Numbered from the stretch's first letter, positions 15,852 through 24,365 are shown. The stretch: DNA of 64,000 bases from Streptomyces sp. NBC_00457 (GCF_036014015.1 NZ_CP107905.1:4154001-4218000), one strand, 5' to 3'. Numbers and translations: made by a program. The notes: a model not told the origin generated them from the sequence alone.

Positions 15852-18800
15852 GAGTCCTTCAGGATCAAATTCCTCCAAGGGGTTGTGGACATAGGTGGTG
15901 GGGTTGGGTGCGGGGGTGAGTCCAAGAGGATCGGGAGTGAGGTAGCGGGCGGTTTCGGGGTCGTAGTGACGGAAGTAGTTGTAGTGGAGGCCGGTTTCGG
16001 GGTCGAAGTACTGACCGGGGAAGCGGAGGGGAGTGTAAGTCGTGCTTCTGGCGGCCCAGGCGGTGGTGCCCCACAGGGTGCTGCGGGTGCGCCAGGCGAT
16101 GTCGCCCTGTTCGCCGACGAGTTCGGTGGGGGTGCCGATCAGGTCGGTGATGATTGCGAAGAAGCGGGAGTCGATTTCCTTCTGCGGGGCTCCTGCTGCG
16201 GTGATGCGTTCGGTCTGGATTATGGGGCGTAGCCCCTGGTGGTCCCAGGTGAGAGTGACCGGGTTGGGCAGGTCTGAGGATGTCGTCGTCTGTTCGCACA
16301 GAGTGGTGCCGTCCCAGGTGAAATCCACCCGTTCGACGACCGTCTCACCGTCATCGGCGAGGCGGAGTTTCGCGGTGCGGCGCCCCAGGGGGTCGTAGGT
16401 GTAGCGCCAGCGGGTGCCGTCCGGGGTCGTAACCGAGGTGAGACGGTCCTCGGGGTCCCACTCGTAGTGCCAGGTGTCGGGTTTGCGGGACAGGCGGGTC
16501 TTCTGGCGGAGGGTGATGCGGCCGGCGGCGTCGTGTTCGTAGCGGACGTTGCCTGCGCGGGTGATGCGAGTGCCGGTGTACGTGCGGGTGCCTGTCGCTT
16601 CCTGGCTCGGATGGGTCTCCGGCCAGGAGGCCTGCGTCTGGTTTCCTGCCTCGTCATAGGCATACCGCTCGGTCCAGTTCACGGCGTGGACGGCCGTCAC
16701 CCGGCCCGCCTCGTCCACGTCGAAGCGACGGGAGCCGGAGCGCTGGTCGTTGATGCCGGTCAGGATGCCGTCGGCGCGGTAGGTGTACGACCGGGACTGG
16801 ACCGTGTGGTTGTCCGCGCCCCTGACCGATTGGGATGTCAGGCGGCCGAGTGCGTCGAAGGAGTGCTGAAGAGCGACCGTTTCGCCTATGTGGCGGGTCA
16901 GTTCGCGGCCCGCAACGTCGTACGTGAAGTTGATGGTGCGGCCCGACGCCACCATGTCGGTTCGGCGGCCCGCCGCGTCGTACGACCACGTGGTCGTCGC
17001 GCCGGCCGGTGTTGTACGGCCGACTCGGCGGCTCATTTCATCGTAGGTGTGTGTCAGTTCGCGGCCATCGACCGTCTCGGAGCGGACGCGGCCGAAGTGG
17101 TCCCGCAGCACGGTCAGAGTGGTGCCGTCCGGGCCGGTGGCCTGGGCCAACTGGTCAGTAGTGTCGTACGCGTATGTCGTGATCTGGCCCGCCGCATCCT
17201 TGCGGGTCAGTTGGTCGAGTTCATTGCGTTCGAAGGTGATGGTCTTGCCGAGGCTATTCGTGCGTGAGGCCAAACGCCCAGCTGTGTCGTACGCGTATGT
17301 GAGGGTGCGGTTGTCGAAGTCTGTCTCCGTGACCAGGCGTCCTGCCGGGTCGTACTCGTAACTCCATGTCAGGCCTTGGGGGTTGGTGACCTTCGTCAGG
17401 CGTAGTTCGGTGTCGTGGTCGAAGGTGTAGCGGACGCCGTCCGGGCCGGTGCGGGCCGTCAGCAAGTCGAAGTGGGTGTATTCGTAGCGGGTGACGGCGC
17501 CCATGGGGTCCGTGTGGCTGGTGCAGTTGCCTTCACCGTCGTACGTCCAGGACTCTGTGGTGCCGTCGGCGGCGATGCGGCGGGACAGGCGGCCCTCGAC
17601 CGTCCATTCCAGGCGGGTCATCGAGCCCATGGGGTCCGTGACCTTCGTTGGGCGGCCGAAGGCGTCTCGCTCGTAGCGGGTGGTGGCGCCCAGTGGGTCG
17701 ACGATCTCAAGGGGCAGGCCCGCCGGGTTGCAGCAGACGGTGGTCGTCGCGCCCGTGGCGTCCGTTGTCGCCGCCAGGTGGCCGAGGTCGTCGTACGTGA
17801 AGCGGGTCGGGGCGCCATAGGCGTCGGTGACCCGCGTGAGGTTGCCGTACTCGTCGAACTGCTGGGTGATGTGGGTGCCGTCGGCGCTGCGTATGGAGAC
17901 CGGCAGGCCCTGGTCGTTGTAGCCGACGCTGGTGTAACGGCCGTTCGGGCGGACGACCATCAGCATGCGGCCTGCCCCGTCGTAGGCGTAGCCGGTCGTG
18001 TGGCCGAGTGGGTCGGTGATGGTCAGCGGGCGGTCGTTGCGGTCGTAGGTCGTGCGGGTCGTCGCGCCGTCCGGAGCGGTCTCCGCCACCACCTGCAAAC
18101 GGTCGTTGACCAGGTAGCGGGTCGTGTGGCCGAGGGAGTTGGTCGCGGTGATGATCCGGTGGCCGGTCTCCGGGGCTGTCTCGTCGTACGTGTAGGTGTT
18201 GCGCAGGTGGCCCGCGTCGCCCGTCTGGAAGGTGCAGCGGTCCTGCTCGTCGTAGGTGTAGTGGTACGACGAGTTGTTGGTGTCGGTCCAGGCGGTGATG
18301 CGGCCCAGATTGTCGTTGGTGAAGCGGGTCGGTGTGCCGTAGGAGTTTGTGACCGCCGACAGGTGGCCTTGGTCGTCGTAGCCGAAGCGGACCAGTTCGG
18401 TGGCGTGGTCGGTGTCCGCCAGGTGGAGGGCGGTGATGCGCCCTGCCTCGGTGGTGATCTTCAGGTGGTAGCCGGCCGAGTGGACGATGCCGGTCGGGGC
18501 GCCCTGCTCGTCGTATTCGAAGGTGAGCCACTGGCTGCCCGAGCGGTCGGTGATCTGTTCCAGCAGGGCGATGCCGTTGCCGTCGCCGCCCGGGGCCGCG
18601 AAGTACCAGGTGCGGCCGGATTCGGGGTCGGTGACCGTGTAGTCGCCCCACTCGTTCACGGTCAGCGGGTGGCGGTCGCCGTCCACGGGCAGCACCGGCA
18701 CGCCGGGTGCGGGGTGGGGATACGCCAGCAGGGAGCCGTCCTCGCGGACGAAGATGACGCCCTCGGCGTCGATCTCCAGGCGCTGGTCGGCGGTGGAGGT

Positions 18801-20177
18801 CCAGGTGGGGCCGAACCAGCGGCCGGACCGGTAGGAGGACTCGAACTGCCGGGTGAAGACGAGGGGCAGCCTGGCGGGCAGGGTGACGTCGGTCTGGGGC
18901 AGCGACATGCGGCCGGTGGCCATGTCGATGGGGTCGCCGCCGAAGGTCTTGCACCACAGCTTCCGCGCGACGTCTCGCAGTCCGGCGCGGACACCTTCCC
19001 GGGCTGTTCCCGTCGCCGCCCCTTTGGCGGCCCCGCGCAGCGCCCCCTTCCCCGCGGCGCCCGCTCCTTTGCCGCCGATCAGGTTCGAGGCGAGGTACCC
19101 CATCGCATCGCCGGGATCGCTGCGCCAGCCGCTGCCCAGGACCGACATCGGCAGGCGTTCGGGGTGGGCGGCGGTGCCGACCAGGCCGGCCAGGAGCATG
19201 TTGGAGTGGCCCAGCCATTCGCCGGGGTGGGTGAGGTTGTAGGGGTCCATGGGGTTGACCGTGCGGGCCAGCTTGACCATGTCCGCGCCGCCCTTGAGCA
19301 GGCCGCCCATCACATGGACCGAGTTCAGCTGGGTGCCGACGAAGGCGTCCGCGGCGTTCGCGCCGAGCCGGTCGGTGAACTCCGGCTTCGGCGGGGCCGT
19401 CTGCAGGGCGGTGGCGATCCGGCGTTGTGCGTCGCGGGCGGCGTCGGTGCGCTGGCGGCGGGCCTCGGCCAGGATCTCGCCGGCCTCGCGTCGGCCCGCC
19501 ACCCCCGGGTCGGTGAAGGCGCCGGGCTCGGTCGGCCTCTGGCCCGGATCCCGGCCTGCCGCAAGCGCGGTGTTGTAGCGGTCGGCGGCCTGGTTGTACG
19601 CGTCCACGCGGGCGTTGTGCGCGTCCGCCGCCTGGCGGTATGCCTCCTGCGCGGAGCGGAAGGCGTCGATCGCCACCTGCGCCTGCCGCTGTGCCCAGCG
19701 CACCGTGTCCGCGTACGCCTCCAGCGCCCCGGCCGCCGCCCCGCAGGCGTCGGCGCCGGTCAGCCACTGCTTGGGCTGCATCTCGAACTTCGCCCGGAAG
19801 GCGTCCGCTGCCTGCCCCTGCCAGCCATCCCCCGCGCCCAGCGACCGCATGCCCTGGCCGACGTTCTCGAACGCCCGGGCAAAGTCCCGCAGATGCCTCG
19901 CCCGCGCCTCCAGCGCCTCCGGGCTGCCGTGGACCAGTTCCTTCGGGTCCTCGCTCTCGCCCAGCCCGCGCTCGGCGACGTCGCCGCCCAGCCGGTTGTT
20001 CACCCCCTCGCCGAAGTCGCGGACCCCCTCCGCCACGCCGTCCGCGCCGACCGCCGACAGGCCGTCCGCCGCCCGGTCCGCACCCCAGTTGACGGCCTCG
20101 CCGACGCCCTCCTTCGCGCCGTCGACGGCGCTTTCCAGGCCGTCCCCGAGGCTGTTGAGCGCATCCCCTATGCCCAT
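15390..20177 (-). CDS. RHS polymorphic toxin with ADP-ribosyltransferase tip
   Basis: Protein of 1595 aa. Residues 1-300 are helical and Ala-rich with a WXG motif (GDGWQGQAADAF, WQG at 119-121), suggesting type VII-like export. About 410-480 is a DUF6531-type entry (GDPIDMATGRMSLPQTDVTL). YD/RHS repeats follow to about 1440, ending with the conserved core GLHYNYFRHYDPETARYLTP and then DPLGL. The 153-residue tip (1443-1595) has VVYRGDARPPEEVFQNGF, WVGTSKSA and PSEREVIF. These match the R / STS-like / ExE pattern of pertussis toxin S1-like ADP-ribosyltransferases; likely catalytic residues are R1468, T1506-S1507, E1559 and E1561. Fourth gene-order partner is the overlapping immunity candidate. 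Target unknown. Confidence 0.92.
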   Translation of the reverse strand: MGIGDALNSLGDGLESAVDGAKEGVGEAVNWGADRAADGLSAVGADGVAEGVRDFGEGVNNRLGGDVAERGLGESEDPKELVHGSPEALEARARHLRDFARAFENVGQGMRSLGAGDGWQGQAADAFRAKFEMQPKQWLTGADACGAAAGALEAYADTVRWAQRQAQVAIDAFRSAQEAYRQAADAHNARVDAYNQAADRYNTALAAGRDPGQRPTEPGAFTDPGVAGRREAGEILAEARRQRTDAARDAQRRIATALQTAPPKPEFTDRLGANAADAFVGTQLNSVHVMGGLLKGGADMVKLARTVNPMDPYNLTHPGEWLGHSNMLLAGLVGTAAHPERLPMSVLGSGWRSDPGDAMGYLASNLIGGKGAGAAGKGALRGAAKGAATGTAREGVRAGLRDVARKLWCKTFGGDPIDMATGRMSLPQTDVTLPARLPLVFTRQFESSYRSGRWFGPTWTSTADQRLEIDAEGVIFVREDGSLLAYPHPAPGVPVLPVDGDRHPLTVNEWGDYTVTDPESGRTWYFAAPGGDGNGIALLEQITDRSGSQWLTFEYDEQGAPTGIVHSAGYHLKITTEAGRITALHLADTDHATELVRFGYDDQGHLSAVTNSYGTPTRFTNDNLGRITAWTDTNNSSYHYTYDEQDRCTFQTGDAGHLRNTYTYDETAPETGHRIITATNSLGHTTRYLVNDRLQVVAETAPDGATTRTTYDRNDRPLTITDPLGHTTGYAYDGAGRMLMVVRPNGRYTSVGYNDQGLPVSIRSADGTHITQQFDEYGNLTRVTDAYGAPTRFTYDDLGHLAATTDATGATTTVCCNPAGLPLEIVDPLGATTRYERDAFGRPTKVTDPMGSMTRLEWTVEGRLSRRIAADGTTESWTYDGEGNCTSHTDPMGAVTRYEYTHFDLLTARTGPDGVRYTFDHDTELRLTKVTNPQGLTWSYEYDPAGRLVTETDFDNRTLTYAYDTAGRLASRTNSLGKTITFERNELDQLTRKDAAGQITTYAYDTTDQLAQATGPDGTTLTVLRDHFGRVRSETVDGRELTHTYDEMSRRVGRTTPAGATTTWSYDAAGRRTDMVASGRTINFTYDVAGRELTRHIGETVALQHSFDALGRLTSQSVRGADNHTVQSRSYTYRADGILTGINDQRSGSRRFDVDEAGRVTAVHAVNWTERYAYDEAGNQTQASWPETHPSQEATGTRTYTGTRITRAGNVRYEHDAAGRITLRQKTRLSRKPDTWHYEWDPEDRLTSVTTPDGTRWRYTYDPLGRRTAKLRLADDGETVVERVDFTWDGTTLCEQTTTSSDLPNPVTLTWDHQGLRPIIQTERITAAGAPQKEIDSRFFAIITDLIGTPTELVGEQGDIAWRTRSTLWGTTAWAARSTTYTPLRFPGQYFDPETGLHYNYFRHYDPETARYLTPDPLGLTPAPNPTTYVHNPLEEFDPEGLIPCRQNVADDFNVPRRAVVEPRVVYRGDARPPEEVFQNGFTPKGINEDIGKYALHDTPSNWVGTSKSASQAGNFPQSAQGRGTWVYEIRGAGYGVDVNRALGGAIRSWIKGTGFPSEREVIFRNIDPSNIARAERWRYGMPTGEIIENPGYTG

Positions 20178-20794
20178 CAGCGCTCAGCCTCCCCGGACGC
20201 CTGTTCACCGGACGCCTGGGCCTCGGGTGGGCCGCTCCACTGCCAGTCCGTGTCCGGGTCGAGCAGTGCGTCCGGGGTCACCGTCGAACTCTCCACGTCC
20301 TGCGCCGCCTGCGCCCAGGCCTGCTGGGCCGCCTGGCCGCCCGCCGCGAAGGACTCCGCGCTGTAATCCGCGCCGGCGACGTGCGAGACGGTGTTGTCCT
20401 TCAGCGTGTCCGACCAGGAACGCTGCCCGGCCTCCTCCGCCGTCAGGTAGGGGTTGCCCGCGGCCGCCGTCCAGGCCGTCTTCAGGGTGCCGGAGACGTA
20501 CTCCTCCTGCTCGTGATAGATCCCCGCTGACAGATTCAGCCGCCCCGCGAACTCGTTCGCGTCCTGCATCAGCGAGCGCACGCCCCAGCCCCACCGCTCA
20601 CAGAAGTCGGCGAACACCTGCCGCAGGTTCGCGTCCCCCACCTCCAGACCCGCCAGCTCCAGCTCCTCGAAGCCGCGGCCCAGGTTCGCCTCGATGTCGA
20701 AGCCCAGTTCCTTGAGCTCGTCCATCGCCTGGTTGATGCCCCGGGTGATCCGCGCCAGCGCCTCCGGATCGACCTGGTAACCACCCCCACTCAC
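20177..20794 (-). CDS. WXG100-like partner protein of the RHS toxin
   Basis: Helical protein of 205 aa without signal peptide. A WXG-type turn (CERWGWGVRSLMQDANEFAG, around residues 65-84) lies between two predicted helices, followed by AGIYHEQEEYV as in ESX/WXG proteins. The C-terminal third is Ala/Gln/Ser-rich. The GTG at 20794 overlaps the stop of the SseB-like gene (GTGA), and its TGA overlaps the RHS ATG (TGATG), so all are coupled. The likely role is chaperone or co-secreted partner of the RHS protein. No secretion ATPase genes are in the window. Confidence 0.75.
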   Translation of the reverse strand: MSGGGYQVDPEALARITRGINQAMDELKELGFDIEANLGRGFEELELAGLEVGDANLRQVFADFCERWGWGVRSLMQDANEFAGRLNLSAGIYHEQEEYVSGTLKTAWTAAAGNPYLTAEEAGQRSWSDTLKDNTVSHVAGADYSAESFAAGGQAAQQAWAQAAQDVESSTVTPDALLDPDTDWQWSGPPEAQASGEQASGEAER

Positions 20795-21195
20795 AGGTTC
20801 GCCCCCTGCGCGTCCAGCGCCACCGCGTCCGGCACGATCCCCGCCACCGGAGGCAACACCATCCCCGCCTCGCTCCCCGCATCCACCGCGATCCCCACCG
20901 GCCCACCCACCTGCGCCGCCTCTGGGATCACCTGATCCAGCAAACGCGCCCCGTACACCGCCACCGTCTCGGGCACAGTCACCCCCCGCGCCCCAGCGAA
21001 ACGTTCCAGCGCCGCATCACCCGTGAACACCAACAACCAGCGGATACCGCCCGCCTCAAGCGACAACAACGCCCCGTCCACCACCGGCACCAGCACCTCA
21101 CCGCGCCGGAACTCCCCCACCACCGCCCGCAGGTCGCCCCGCCCGGACGCCGCCAGATCCGCCAACCGCGCCTGCAGCAACGCATCGGTGCTCAC
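20791..21195 (-). CDS. SseB-like N-terminal domain protein
   Basis: Protein of about 134 aa resembling the SseB N-terminal domain family: FRRGEVLVPVVDG, GGIRWLLVFTGDAALERFAG and a C-terminal GPVGIAVDAGSEAGMVLPP. I picked the GTG at 21195 because GGGGGTGG lies 8 bases upstream; in-frame ATGs at 21213 and 21219 are alternatives. It heads the four-gene RHS operon. SseB-like genes often lie beside WXG proteins and polymorphic toxins in Streptomyces. The role is unknown. Confidence 0.75.
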   Translation of the reverse strand: MSTDALLQARLADLAASGRGDLRAVVGEFRRGEVLVPVVDGALLSLEAGGIRWLLVFTGDAALERFAGARGVTVPETVAVYGARLLDQVIPEAAQVGGPVGIAVDAGSEAGMVLPPVAGIVPDAVALDAQGANL

Positions 21196-21377
21196 GTTGG
21201 CCACCCCCGTCATAGACATCACCGGTCATCGCACAAGCGAACGACCAGCCTAGCCAGTTGGGCACCTGCAGCCACGACGGTTCTCAGCCCAGGCGTGTCA
21301 TTACTCGGCACAGCAGTAAGTCGGTTTGAAGGCCGGTGCCGTCCAGATCGAGGCAGGCGCTGGAGTCCACACGCCTG

Positions 21378-21645
21378 TCAGCGGTTCAGGTCCATGACCC
21401 CGACATGCAGCCCGGCATAGGCCTCCGGTGCGACCGTGGCAACCAGTGCTCCGTCGGGAAGCATCGGGTTCGGTCGCGCGACATGTACGGCTGCGGCGAC
21501 ACCGCAGGTGACACCGTCGCGCAGCAGTTCGGCGACGGTCATGGCCATCGCGTAGTCGTCGTCAATGACGCGGAACACGTCCAGCAGTACGCCCGCGTGG
21601 GCCACGATCCCCGCACGCGATCCAGGCGCGGTAGGTGTTCTCTCG
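21378..21645 (-). pseudogene. Unrecognised gene remnant
   Basis: Coding-like sequence without its own start: GIVAHAGVLLDVFRVIDDDY, AMAMTVAELLRDGVTCGVAA, LPDGALVATVAPEAYAGLHV, ending VMDLNR at 21378. It is in a different frame from the truncated toxin directly upstream. I do not recognise the family. It is probably the tail of a gene that lost its 5' end when the toxin gene was broken; the upstream limit is approximate. Confidence 0.4.
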
Positions 21646-21759
21646 GGCCTGTTGGGCGAGGCTTTCCCAGCCCTTGGCGGCGGCCGCGTCCGCGAAGCGG
21701 ACTTCCCAGTGGCCCTCTGGTGCCGGTGGTGCGGCGCGGTCGCCACGGCCCGCGGTCAT
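21562..21759 (-). pseudogene. Truncated RelE/ParE-type toxin
   Basis: The ATG at 21759 overlaps the antitoxin stop by ATGA. The first 45 residues (PPAPEGHWEVRFADAAAAKG, WESLAQQARENTYRAW) match the N-terminus of a toxin family common in Streptomyces. The frame then runs into unrelated Arg/Gly-rich sequence and stops at 65 aa instead of about 120. The C-terminal catalytic half is missing. Family recognition is from pattern memory. Confidence 0.6.
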
Positions 21760-22235
21760 GCGGCGCCCCGCGGGTCCGGTACCGGGCCGTAGTCGTCGCC
21801 GTGGTCCCTGGTCAGCGCGGCCAGCAGTTCCGGGTCGGAGTAGACCTCGGCGGTGTGCTGCCAGGCGATGAGCAGTTGGGCGACGGACGCGCTGTTGCCG
21901 AGCGAGTCGGCGGCACGCATGGTGTCGACCAGTTCGACGGCGAAGGCGTGGAGATCCGGCTCGGGCAGGAAACGGACCCACGGGAAGGCGTCCGGCAGTA
22001 TGTCGAGGAGCAGTTCCATGCTGCCTGGCTCCCGGCGCGCCATCGCGGCGAGCATTCGGGTGGCTGCCGACACCACGGTCTGGTCCTGCTCGGCCCTCGC
22101 CGCCGTGGTGAGGACCAGGTCCTCGCCATCTCTGCGGTGCAGGAGCAGTCTCGGCGATTCCTGGAGCCGGGCAAGCGTCTGCTTGTTCTTGTTCACCAGC
22201 TCGGAGAAGTTCACGGCTGCATTCTCGGTACCCAC
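21756..22235 (-). CDS. PHD-like (prevent-host-death) antitoxin
   Basis: Protein of 159 aa with an N-terminal FSELVNKNKQTLARLQES and a strand-rich LLLHRRDGEDLVLTTAARAE as in PHD-type antitoxins. A helical C-terminal region follows (FPWVRFLPEPDLHAFAVELV, IAWQHTAEVYSDPELLAAL) that would bind the toxin. It appears intact while its coupled toxin is truncated. The GTG at 22235 is the start; upstream 22236-22256 has a TTTGAAAC-TAC-TTCGAAAC near-direct repeat that could be an autoregulatory site. Confidence 0.72.
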   Translation of the reverse strand: MGTENAAVNFSELVNKNKQTLARLQESPRLLLHRRDGEDLVLTTAARAEQDQTVVSAATRMLAAMARREPGSMELLLDILPDAFPWVRFLPEPDLHAFAVELVDTMRAADSLGNSASVAQLLIAWQHTAEVYSDPELLAALTRDHGDDYGPVPDPRGAA

Positions 22236-22335
22236 AACTTTGAAACTACTTCGAAACTCGCCCTGGCGCCATCACCCAAAAGAGGGGCGGAGGGCCAGCT
22301 CGGACCCACTGGCCAAGAAGCGGGCGGCCCCACGG

Positions 22336-22995
22336 TCAGTTCTCGGAGCGGGGGAAGGTCACCTCCACCCGTCGGTTCTTCCTGCGACTCTCCTCCGTGG
22401 CGTTCGAGGCGATCGGGTACTGCTCGCCGTAGCCGCGGACCTCGAAGGTGATGTTGGGGTCGTTCAGTTCCTCGTCCAGGACTTCCTGTACGGCGTTGGC
22501 GCGCTGTTTGGAGAGGACGTCGCCGTGGGCGGAGGAACCGAGGTTGTCCGTGAAGCCGAAGACGCGGATCCGTGTCGCGTTCTGGGTCTTGATCTCGTCC
22601 GCGATCGCGGAGAGGCGGGACCTCGCCTCGCCCGTCAGTCTCGCGCTGTCCTTCGGGAACAGGACCTCCGCCTGGAGCGCGAACTTCACGTCCGCGTTGG
22701 TGTCCTCCCGGCGTTCGTCGCCGCTCTGGTCCTCGACGACCTGCTTGATGTCCAGCACCTTGGGTGCGGCGAGCGTGGCCCCTTCCGGGAGCTTGAGATC
22801 GGGGTCGTTGGGGTCGACCTCGACGGGCGCGGAAGCGGAGGGTTCGGTGCCCGGCGGGACGCTGGGGCCGTCGGCGGCGCGGGCATGCGTCGGGGCCAGC
22901 AGGGTGGCGGCGACCATGACGGACGTGGCGCCGAGGGTCAGGGCGAGACGGGGAGGCACGCCCCAGGTCGAGGTGGCGGTCATCGTCGGCCTCAC
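22336..22995 (-). CDS. OmpA-family domain protein, secreted
   Basis: Protein of 219 aa with an N-terminal signal (ALTLGATSVMVAATLLAPTH then ARA) and a C-terminal OmpA/MotB peptidoglycan-binding domain: VLFPKDSARLTGEARSRLSA, TRIRVFGFTDNLGSS, SKQRANAVQEVL, RRKNRRVEVTF. The start codon overlaps the stop of the lipoprotein gene (GTGA), so both are coupled at the end of the pilus locus. It probably anchors pilus or surface components to peptidoglycan; that role is inferred from context. Confidence 0.85.
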   Translation of the reverse strand: MRPTMTATSTWGVPPRLALTLGATSVMVAATLLAPTHARAADGPSVPPGTEPSASAPVEVDPNDPDLKLPEGATLAAPKVLDIKQVVEDQSGDERREDTNADVKFALQAEVLFPKDSARLTGEARSRLSAIADEIKTQNATRIRVFGFTDNLGSSAHGDVLSKQRANAVQEVLDEELNDPNITFEVRGYGEQYPIASNATEESRRKNRRVEVTFPRSEN

Positions 22996-23576
22996 CCGGA
23001 GATCTGGATGGTGGCGGAGGCGAACGTCGGCAACTGGAACGCCACTTCGGTCGTGTCCGCGGGCGGTGCCGGGAACTGCATGAACACCGCCAGGCTGTCG
23101 CCGGCCTTGAGGATCGAGAAACCCGTGGTCGTCAGCGGGCGGCCATCGGTGTCGCGCAGTACGTAGTACCGCTTCTTGCCCTTTGAGTCGACAAGCGTGG
23201 CGCCCCCGAGCGACCTGCCGTTTCGGACGATCTCGGTCTCGTTTCCGCTCAGCGCCGCGGGCACCGTGACGCTCTCGGCACCGTCGTTCTTCAGTTCGGC
23301 GTTCACCGTGACGAAGCCGCCGGCGTCACGCTGAGCAGAGGCGATCTGGAGGAGCAGTCCGTTCGAGCCCTTCAACTCAGCCATCGGCGTGTCCGACTGG
23401 CCCTCCTGAGTACTCGGGTCGGATCCGCCGTCCTTGGAAGCCGATGCGGACGCCTTCGGCTTCTCGTCGTCGCCGCCACCACCGCCGCCGCAGCCGGACA
23501 CACCGACGGCCAGACCGGCCGCCAGCGTCAACGCGACCATCCCCCTGCGGGCCTTCGCAGTGAACCGAATGCTCAT
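22992..23576 (-). CDS. Lipoprotein, unknown function
   Basis: Protein of about 194 aa with a lipobox (GLAVGVSGC followed by a Gly run), a Ser/Lys/Asp linker, and a beta-rich C-terminal part (LLLQIASAQRDAGGFVTVNA, VTVPAALSGNETEI, KRYYVLRDTDGRPLTT). This resembles DUF4352-like or immunoglobulin-like surface domains. The ATG at 23576 has GAAGGAAGCAG upstream. It is coupled to the OmpA-like gene and follows the TadG-like gene by 16 bp, so it belongs to the pilus operon. Confidence 0.75.
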   Translation of the reverse strand: MSIRFTAKARRGMVALTLAAGLAVGVSGCGGGGGGDDEKPKASASASKDGGSDPSTQEGQSDTPMAELKGSNGLLLQIASAQRDAGGFVTVNAELKNDGAESVTVPAALSGNETEIVRNGRSLGGATLVDSKGKKRYYVLRDTDGRPLTTTGFSILKAGDSLAVFMQFPAPPADTTEVAFQLPTFASATIQISG

Positions 23577-23592
23577 CGCTCTGCTTCCTTCG

Positions 23593-24213
23593 TCACTCGT
23601 CATTCGCTTGCGCGTCGGCCAGATGGACGTCGAAGAGGTCCTCGGGGCCCGGGAGATCGCCGAGATCGTCCGGGTCCAGCTCCCAGTTCACGTCGTCCTC
23701 GCAGTTGAGCTCCGGCAGTACGTCGTCCCCGGCATCCTCACCCGGGGGATCGAAGTCGCACAGCGGCTCGATCACGGCGGCGGCGGAGGCTTTTGAGTAT
23801 GTGTTCTCCGTGCCGGGCACGATGGAGTCGCCGACGGACTTCGTGGTCGTAACAGTGACCTCATAGCCCGGCGGCAGCCCGGGCATCGGGTCGCAGGCCG
23901 CCGTTGCATCGTTCTGCGCTGCCAACTCGTGAGCCCGCCCGCACCCGTCGAGTTCCACATCCACGCCGTCGAGGATGTCCCGCCACTTCGTCGGGTCGAG
24001 AACGTTGTCCACCCACTCGTCCGTGAGCTTGTCGCGGGTGTCGAGGGCAGCCGCGAGCGCGGCCGCGTCCGCTGCCGTCTGAGCGCCGTTCCGGTTCGCG
24101 GCCGCCTGGCCAACCGCCAGGTAAACGAACGCGAGAAAGAGCAGGCCCCCGACCACCGTGATGTAGATGGGGAAAGCCTGCCCTGCGTCGCCGAATCTAC
24201 GGGCTGACGTCAG
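23593..24213 (-). CDS. TadG-like pilus assembly protein, apparent CTG start
   Basis: Protein of about 206 aa. A single N-terminal membrane helix (AFPIYITVVGGLLFLAFVYL) is followed by AAANRNGAQTAADAAALAAA, the pseudopilin-like signature of TadE/TadG family proteins, and an acidic C-terminal half. No ATG, GTG or TTG lies in frame between the preceding stop and the membrane helix. The best start is CTG at 24211-24213, which overlaps the Flp pilin stop as CTGA, mimicking the ATGA/GTGA overlaps elsewhere here. Confidence 0.75.
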   Translation of the reverse strand: MTSARRFGDAGQAFPIYITVVGGLLFLAFVYLAVGQAAANRNGAQTAADAAALAAALDTRDKLTDEWVDNVLDPTKWRDILDGVDVELDGCGRAHELAAQNDATAACDPMPGLPPGYEVTVTTTKSVGDSIVPGTENTYSKASAAAVIEPLCDFDPPGEDAGDDVLPELNCEDDVNWELDPDDLGDLPGPEDLFDVHLADAQANDE

Positions 24214-24365
24214 CCGGTGAGATTCGCGATCTGCGTGGTGATGGCGTCGTAGATCGTCTGCCCGATGTCCGTCCCAGTGATCGCCAACACAATCGCCACA
24301 ACCACCGCGATGATCCCCAGGTACTCGACCGCAGTCTGCCCCTTGTCGTTGTCGCGCATCCGCAT
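24210..24365 (-). CDS. flp: Flp-type IVb pilin
   Basis: Pilin of 51 aa, typical Flp size. A short charged leader (MRMRDNDKG) precedes QTAVEYLGIIAVVVAIVLAI, with Glu at the fifth position after the predicted processing site and Tyr next to it, the Flp motif. A short polar tail follows. The ATG at 24365 has CGGAGGGG upstream. It forms the pilus fibre of the Tad system encoded nearby. The gap of 145 bp to the response regulator gene upstream could hold its own promoter. No prepilin peptidase gene (TadV) is in the window. Confidence 0.9.
   Translation of the reverse strand: MRMRDNDKGQTAVEYLGIIAVVVAIVLAITGTDIGQTIYDAITTQIANLTG

Noticed and set aside
14147..15900. Genomic island with integrase or att sites
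   Set aside because: The composition shift is clear, but no integrase, tRNA or direct repeats were found; local tip/immunity exchange explains it better.
17415..20366. 983-codon open frame antisense to the RHS gene
   Set aside because: A product of extreme third-position GC bias opposite a real gene; Val/Gly/Ala/Arg-rich, no domain, no ribosome site.
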